Shown piece after piece: positions 59,975-64,000 of a DNA stretch of 64,000 nucleotides. The notes under the pieces are model-generated. The model ran no database searches. It was given only the letters and a program-made list of their open reading frames with translations, and was not told the origin of the DNA. The stretch spans positions 186,001 to 250,000 of the forward strand of contig CAYPGR010000001.1 in assembly GCA_964410505.1 (NCBI GenBank). Reading direction: 5' to 3'. The position numbers and the translations under genes were made by a program. The DNA is from UBA1361 sp041656375 (GTDB taxonomy: Bacteria > Bacillota_I > Bacilli_A > RFN20 > CAG-826). Numbering within the stretch: the first letter of the stretch is position 1; each line of letters begins with the position of its first letter.

Positions 59975-61090
59975 TCATCTTTGTTGCTTGATTATAAGTA
60001 AATCCGCGTAAAGTGTAGAATATTGTCTGGCTGTATTGACTATGTCAAAATTAGATGAAAGTAGCAAATTGTTCTTAGATATAGTTTTTACTATAGTTTG
60101 ATCAACTAGTGATGTCTCCATTAATGAGGCCAAGAAAGTGTAATCATTTGGGTCGATGAGAAATCCATTTATATTCGGTTTAATCAAATTGACAGTGCCC
60201 CCTTTTTCGGTTGCAATAACCATTAACCCTGCGGCCATTGCTTCTAACACTGATAAGGGATTACCCTCAGTCAGAGAGGGCAGTAGGAACACTTTATGCA
60301 TTTTTAAAAGTTCAAAAATGTCTTTGCGTTGACCGAGCATTGATATATAGCCACCTAAGTCATTACTCTCAATGGCATTTTTAACATTCTCAAACGTTGG
60401 TCCTATACCCACTAATGTAATCTTAAACTTATAGCCTTTATCTTTTAGTATTTTCGCTGCATTCACAATGGCGATTTGGTTCTTTAAGGGTATAAAGGAG
60501 GCTACATTTATGAAATCAAATTTTCTTTTGGAAATACTAGGTACACTTCCTAAGTCCGCTAAAGAAATGCCATTATAAATTAGAGGAATTGGAGTTGATA
60601 GATTGAAAAAAGATCTAGTACTATCATTTACAGAATCGCTTATTGCAACTGGTGTAACAATTTTTCTTTTGTACCAACCGCTAATTACTCTTATTAACAT
60701 ACTATTTTTTTTCATGACTGGATTATTTTGATTCTTAATGTAAGTCGAATGAATTGTTTCTACAAATACAGGGTTTTTCATCTTTTGAATTCTTCCGAAA
60801 AAAAAGGTAGAATGATAATTAAGATGACAATGAACAATATCAGGGTTAATTCTTGATATTAATTTACGTAATCGAATACTTGTCCTGATATCAACCCCTC
60901 TTTTTTTATTTAGATAGATAACATGAAGATTATTTGATTTTATGTAATCGTCAAAAAAGCCTTCCACTTTGTAGAATGTAATGATTGTAACGGAATTACC
61001 CAATTTTTGAAGTTCGACCGATAATTCAAAAACAAATTTTTCTGCACCCCCAATTGTTTTTATATAGGGAATAATCTGAACAATTCTCAT
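59975..61090 (-). CDS. Glycosyltransferase family 4
   Basis: 371 residues, GT-B fold: IPYIKTIGGAEKFVFELS (acceptor loop), VASFIPLKNQIAIVNAAK and LPSLTEGNPLSVLEAMAAG with the E-x7-E motif. Transfers a sugar from a nucleotide donor to the growing repeat unit. Confidence 0.9.
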   Translation of the reverse strand: MRIVQIIPYIKTIGGAEKFVFELSVELQKLGNSVTIITFYKVEGFFDDYIKSNNLHVIYLNKKRGVDIRTSIRLRKLISRINPDIVHCHLNYHSTFFFGRIQKMKNPVFVETIHSTYIKNQNNPVMKKNSMLIRVISGWYKRKIVTPVAISDSVNDSTRSFFNLSTPIPLIYNGISLADLGSVPSISKRKFDFINVASFIPLKNQIAIVNAAKILKDKGYKFKITLVGIGPTFENVKNAIESNDLGGYISMLGQRKDIFELLKMHKVFLLPSLTEGNPLSVLEAMAAGLMVIATEKGGTVNLIKPNINGFLIDPNDYTFLASLMETSLVDQTIVKTISKNNLLLSSNFDIVNTARQYSTLYADLLIIKQQR

Positions 61091-61150
61091 ATAAAGATCC
61101 TTTTATGTTTTTCGCTTGGTTATACTAATTAGTATATCACTTATTAATGG

Positions 61151-61177
61151 TTGTCAGTAAACTTCTCATGTTATGAT
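61151..61177 (+). promoter_or_regulatory. Promoter before the acetyltransferase pseudogene
   Basis: Extended -10 TGTTATGAT (61169-61177) with a TTGTCA at 61151-61156 (15-nt spacer). Confidence 0.4.
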
Positions 61178-61212
61178 TAATATGAAAATAACTTAATTAA
61201 CAGGAAGGTTTT

Positions 61213-61722
61213 ATGAAATACATTTATAAACTAATATTGCTTATAAAAAGATTTGTCTACCGCTACATAATTATGCCCTTTAGATTAGCCGCCTTTAAAA
61301 AACATGGGAAGAATGTAAGAATTGGACGAAATGGCCTATATACTTACGGGAATATTGTATTAGGGAACAACATTAATCTTGGACAAGATTGTTATTTAAT
61401 TGCCGCATTAGCTCCAATTATTATTGGAGACGATGTGATGTTTGGCCCTCGAGTTTCAGTTTTCACTGGGGATCATAGATATGACATAACATCAAAGCCA
61501 ATGATAAATGTCACTAATGAAGAAAAATAACCAGAAAATGACAAGCCGGTAATTTTTAAAGGTGATAATTGGGTAGGAACTGGTGCTATTATATTAAAGG
61601 GTGTAACAGTTGGCAAGGGAGCTATAATTTCGGCGGGCGCTGTTGTAGTTCGTGATGTTCCACCATATTCCATAGTTGGTGGAGTGCCAGCAAAAGTTCT
61701 AAAGGGCAGATTTGATAAGTAA
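61213..61722 (+). pseudogene. Hexapeptide-repeat O-acetyltransferase with one in-frame stop
   Basis: Left-handed beta-helix acetyltransferase: GNNINLGQDCYLIAA, FGPRVSVFTGDHRYD (catalytic His) and, after TAA 61528-61530, PENDKPVIFKGDNWVGTGAI and AGAVVVRDVPPYSIVGGVPA in the same frame. The family usually reads K-L-P-E-N here, so TTA (Leu) to TAA is the likely change. Without the stop the protein has 169 residues. It would acetylate a sugar of the polysaccharide. The C-terminal half has no start of its own. Confidence 0.88.
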
Positions 61723-61732
61723 CTGGCAGCCC

Positions 61733-62788
61733 TTAATCAGTTTCATATATACTGATGATTTTTTTAATTACTATAGAGTCAATATAGCAAGATTTTACTT
61801 TTGAAAGATTCTTCATTGAACTATTACTTCGGAATACTGAATCTTCGATTAATTTAATTGCAGATATTAATAAGTCGGAATTCTTTGGTTCAATAACGTA
61901 TCCACCGACTTTATTCTCGACCATTTCTGCATTAGCACCAACGTCTGAACAAACGATAGGTAGTCCGCGAGCCATAGCTTCTAACAACGCAATCGAAAAT
62001 CCCTCGCTATGTGACGGAAAAAGAAACATATCAGACTCATCAAGATATTTGAATATAACATCTCTTGAGGCATAATTGATCAAATTAATATTACTAGGAT
62101 AAGACATACCAATATAAGATGGATCCACTTGCCCTATCAATGTAAATTTTTTGTCGGGAAAAGATTTTGCAACTTGAATAATTTCTTCGAATCCTTTGGC
62201 TTTTCTCACGAATCCTACATATATTATATTTTTAAGTGGATCATTGATTTTTTTCTCATCTTTCCTAATTTCTGATTCACTTATAAAATTCGGAATTTTT
62301 ATCACGGTCGTTTTAGGGTTAGTAGCACAAATGAAATTTTTCGATTTTTCGTTCAAAGCTATCACAACATCGCTAATATTCAGTATCTTTTTAAAATAGA
62401 ATAATGTTACCTTGCTTTTATTGGCGTGTAGATGAACATTACAATGGAAGTGTGATATTATTTTAATATTCTTTTTGTGAATTTTTCTTAAGGTAAGGTA
62501 GTCACGAATGATTCCATATTTTCCACAAGCGGTATGAAGATGTGCATAATCAAACGATTTAGTTTTGAGGTTTAGGTCAGTTTGCTGCTTAATATAAATT
62601 GCCCGCTTATATTCATCGTATAATTTCGAGAAAAAAGGCCTATTTTTTGATCTATCACCGATAATTGACATATCTACGATAGAAAAGGTGATGTTTTTTG
62701 AAAAATCCGAGTGAATAAAATCAAAAATCCACCTTGCAATACCTCCAGGAAGTGGTGTTTTCTGGTTTTCTTTATATGGGCCAAGCAC
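61733..62788 (-). CDS. Glycosyltransferase family 4, N-terminus uncertain
   Basis: 351 residues from GTG 62788; NIIYVGFVRKAKGFEEIIQV and PSHSEGFSIALLEAMARG mark GT4. The first strand normally reads K-N-V-L-V-L-G-P, and its codons lie upstream in the same frame as ILKSKNVLV without ATG, GTG or TTG. GGAGG (62823-62819) stands 6 nt before ATT 62812-62810, so initiation at that rare ATT (or CTG 62809) would give the full fold. It follows the epimerase stop directly. Confidence 0.83.
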   Translation of the reverse strand: MLGPYKENQKTPLPGGIARWIFDFIHSDFSKNITFSIVDMSIIGDRSKNRPFFSKLYDEYKRAIYIKQQTDLNLKTKSFDYAHLHTACGKYGIIRDYLTLRKIHKKNIKIISHFHCNVHLHANKSKVTLFYFKKILNISDVVIALNEKSKNFICATNPKTTVIKIPNFISESEIRKDEKKINDPLKNIIYVGFVRKAKGFEEIIQVAKSFPDKKFTLIGQVDPSYIGMSYPSNINLINYASRDVIFKYLDESDMFLFPSHSEGFSIALLEAMARGLPIVCSDVGANAEMVENKVGGYVIEPKNSDLLISAIKLIEDSVFRSNSSMKNLSKVKSCYIDSIVIKKIISIYETD

Positions 62789-62812
62789 TAAAACATTCTT
62801 TGATTTCAGAAT

Positions 62813-63931
62813 TCATTTCCTCCAAATCGTAATATCAACAACATTTGTTAAACTTTGTACTAACCTCACAACTTTTGTTGACACATTTAGACTTTGATAA
62901 TCCTTATTCAAAATCACTGGTTCGCGTTTTAAGGTTATTGCAAGATCGATTGCATTTATAATGTCTCTAGTTGTTATTCCGCCAATTACAACGGAACCCG
63001 CGTCAAGTGCTTCTGGTCTTTCGGTCGATGTTCTAATCAATACACCTGTGAAGTTCAGCATGGCACTTTCTTCGCTCAAAGTTCCAGAGTCACTAAGGAC
63101 ACAGAAAGATTCCTGTTGAAGCTTATTGTAATCAAAGAATCCAAGCGGTTTCAACTGTTGGACGAGAGGATGGAATTTAAAGTTCCGTTTTTCTATCCAT
63201 TTTTTGCTACGTGGGTGGACTGAATAGATGATGGGTAATTGATACTTCTCTGCGACATCATTTATGGCATTCATTAGATTGTAAAAATTATGTTCTAGGT
63301 CAATATTTTCTTCTCGGTGACTTGATACAAGAATATACTTTCCTTTTTCCAAATTAAGTTTAGATAGAATTTGGCTATTATTTATCTTTTCTTTGTACAT
63401 ATCAAGGACTTCTGCCATAGGAGAACCAGTCACAAAGATAGTTTTAGGGTCTATTCCTTCACCAATTAGGTATAGGCGACTGTTTTCAGTGTAGGGTAAG
63501 TTTATATCGGCGATACTATCAACCACGCGGCGGTTAATCATTTCGCTAACATTCCAGTCCCAGCAACGATTACCTGCTTCCATGTGGAAGATGGGAGTTT
63601 TTAGGCGTTTGGCACTAATGGCGGATAGGGCACTATTTGTGTCTCCGAGAATTAAAACGGCATCGGGTTTTTCCTTGGCAATAATCTCATAGGATTTAGC
63701 AATAATATTGCCCATTGTTTCACCAAGATCCTTACCGGCCGCACTTAGGAAGTAATCGGGTTTACGAAGTTCTAATTCATTAAAGAATATTTCATTCAGT
63801 TCATAGTCATAATTTTGTCCGGTGTGAACGAGAATATGATCAAACACTTGGTCAGCCTTCTTTATGACTGCGGAAAGGCGAATAATTTCTGGCCTAGTCC
63901 CAAGAATTGTCATTAATTTTAATTTAGCCAT
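62813..63931 (-). CDS. UDP-sugar C2 epimerase, FnlC/CapG type
   Basis: 372 residues of the UDP-GlcNAc 2-epimerase fold: ILGTRPEIIRLSAVI, HTGQNYDYELNEIFF, ILGDTNSALSA, FHMEAGNRCWDWNVSEMINR and SDSGTLSEES. The EAGNRC-D variant is typical of the enzyme making UDP-L-FucNAc (with CapE/CapF) rather than of WecB/MnaA (EAGLRT). The preceding gene fits CapF, supporting the L-FucNAc route. RBS GGAGGT. Confidence 0.85.
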   Translation of the reverse strand: MAKLKLMTILGTRPEIIRLSAVIKKADQVFDHILVHTGQNYDYELNEIFFNELELRKPDYFLSAAGKDLGETMGNIIAKSYEIIAKEKPDAVLILGDTNSALSAISAKRLKTPIFHMEAGNRCWDWNVSEMINRRVVDSIADINLPYTENSRLYLIGEGIDPKTIFVTGSPMAEVLDMYKEKINNSQILSKLNLEKGKYILVSSHREENIDLEHNFYNLMNAINDVAEKYQLPIIYSVHPRSKKWIEKRNFKFHPLVQQLKPLGFFDYNKLQQESFCVLSDSGTLSEESAMLNFTGVLIRTSTERPEALDAGSVVIGGITTRDIINAIDLAITLKREPVILNKDYQSLNVSTKVVRLVQSLTNVVDITIWRK

Positions 63932-63933
63932 AC

Positions 63934-64000
63934 TTATACCTCCTCAAAGATGGTGTCGGGTTTATCTTTATCAAATTTTTCATTTGCCCACATCACAGTC
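63934..64000 (-). CDS. CapF/FnlB-like reductase, C-terminal end (runs off window)
   Basis: The frame ending TAA (63936-63934) reads VMWANEKFDKDKPDTIFEEV at its end, matching the MWxNExFDPxxPDTxxEEV tail of CapF/FnlB bifunctional reductase-epimerases in UDP-L-FucNAc synthesis. The ribosome binding site of the epimerase gene overlaps this tail. Confidence 0.75.
   Translation of the reverse strand, partial: TVMWANEKFDKDKPDTIFEEV

Noticed and set aside
62788..62815. UGA read as tryptophan, fusing the epimerase and GT4 genes (mycoplasma code)
   Set aside because: UGA is a stop in ATGA overlaps at ntpF/ntpI and elsewhere, Trp codons are UGG throughout, and a Shine-Dalgarno sequence stands exactly at this junction.

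Overview
The window reads as chromosome of a low-GC Gram-positive-type bacterium (Bacillota/Mycoplasmatota). It uses the standard genetic code: UGA ends several genes in ATGA stop-start overlaps, for example at ntpF and at the EAL gene near 31.2 kb. The ntpFIKECGABD gene order, short compact genes, a 528-residue MetRS, a VanZ/Big_2 protein and many PlsC-type acyltransferases fit an anaerobic, Izemoplasma/Acholeplasma- or Erysipelotrichia-like organism. That placement is inference; no rRNA is present to confirm it.

Layout. 0-3.4 kb: edge of an ABC transporter ATPase, then rpmE, metG and an RlmCD-type rRNA methyltransferase. 3.5-5.5 kb: an AT-rich insertion with a gene remnant and a self-regulated class II Fic protein. 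5.5-7.9 kb: a large PAS-PAS-GGDEF(degenerate)-EAL protein. 7.9-10.8 kb: metal-efflux operon (HMA protein, P1B ATPase, Crp/Fnr regulator) with an Fnr-like palindrome at about -41. 10.9-19.1 kb: complete nine-gene V-type ATPase operon whose K subunit keeps all Na+ ligands.

19.1-32.4 kb is the most interesting region: a cyclic-di-GMP-controlled surface fibre locus. A membrane diguanylate cyclase faces away from two c-di-GMP-I (GEMM) riboswitches, each behind a consensus sigma-A promoter and each overlapping an intrinsic terminator. The first controls three tandem TasA/camelysin-like secreted proteins. The second controls a long operon: a membrane-anchored relative of the fibre proteins, a membrane-anchored McrB-like AAA+ ATPase, a DUF2357/McrC-like partner with a charged coiled-coil tail, a SipW-type signal peptidase (Ser/His), a membrane EAL phosphodiesterase, a diverged MTAN-like protein and a small unknown protein. 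So a second-messenger synthase, sensor RNAs, secreted subunits, a dedicated processing enzyme, an ATPase machine of unknown role and a hydrolase able to close a feedback loop sit in one 13-kb block.

32.4-49 kb: accessory metabolism and stress genes: VanZ with Ig-like domains, an MhqR/MhqO/MhqD-like quinone-resistance operon with a probable shared operator at a distant FMN reductase, a phosphoesterase/GNAT/dehydrogenase operon, a lipoprotein, a leaderless NUDIX gene, a nucleobase permease, an acyltransferase with a zinc ribbon, an HTH/membrane-protein pair, a carbohydrate-binding-like surface protein, NfeD-SPFH, and an XRE membrane regulator.

49-53.2 kb: PlsC-GT8-GT8-PlsC plus a dolichol/DAG-kinase-like protein, probably making a glycolipid. 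54-64 kb: an AT-rich surface-polysaccharide locus (flippase, Wzy/ligase-like protein, two GT4 enzymes, a nonsense-mutated acetyltransferase, UDP-sugar 2-epimerase, end of a CapF/FnlB gene) containing an internally deleted IS21-family element. No tRNA, rRNA or CRISPR array was seen.
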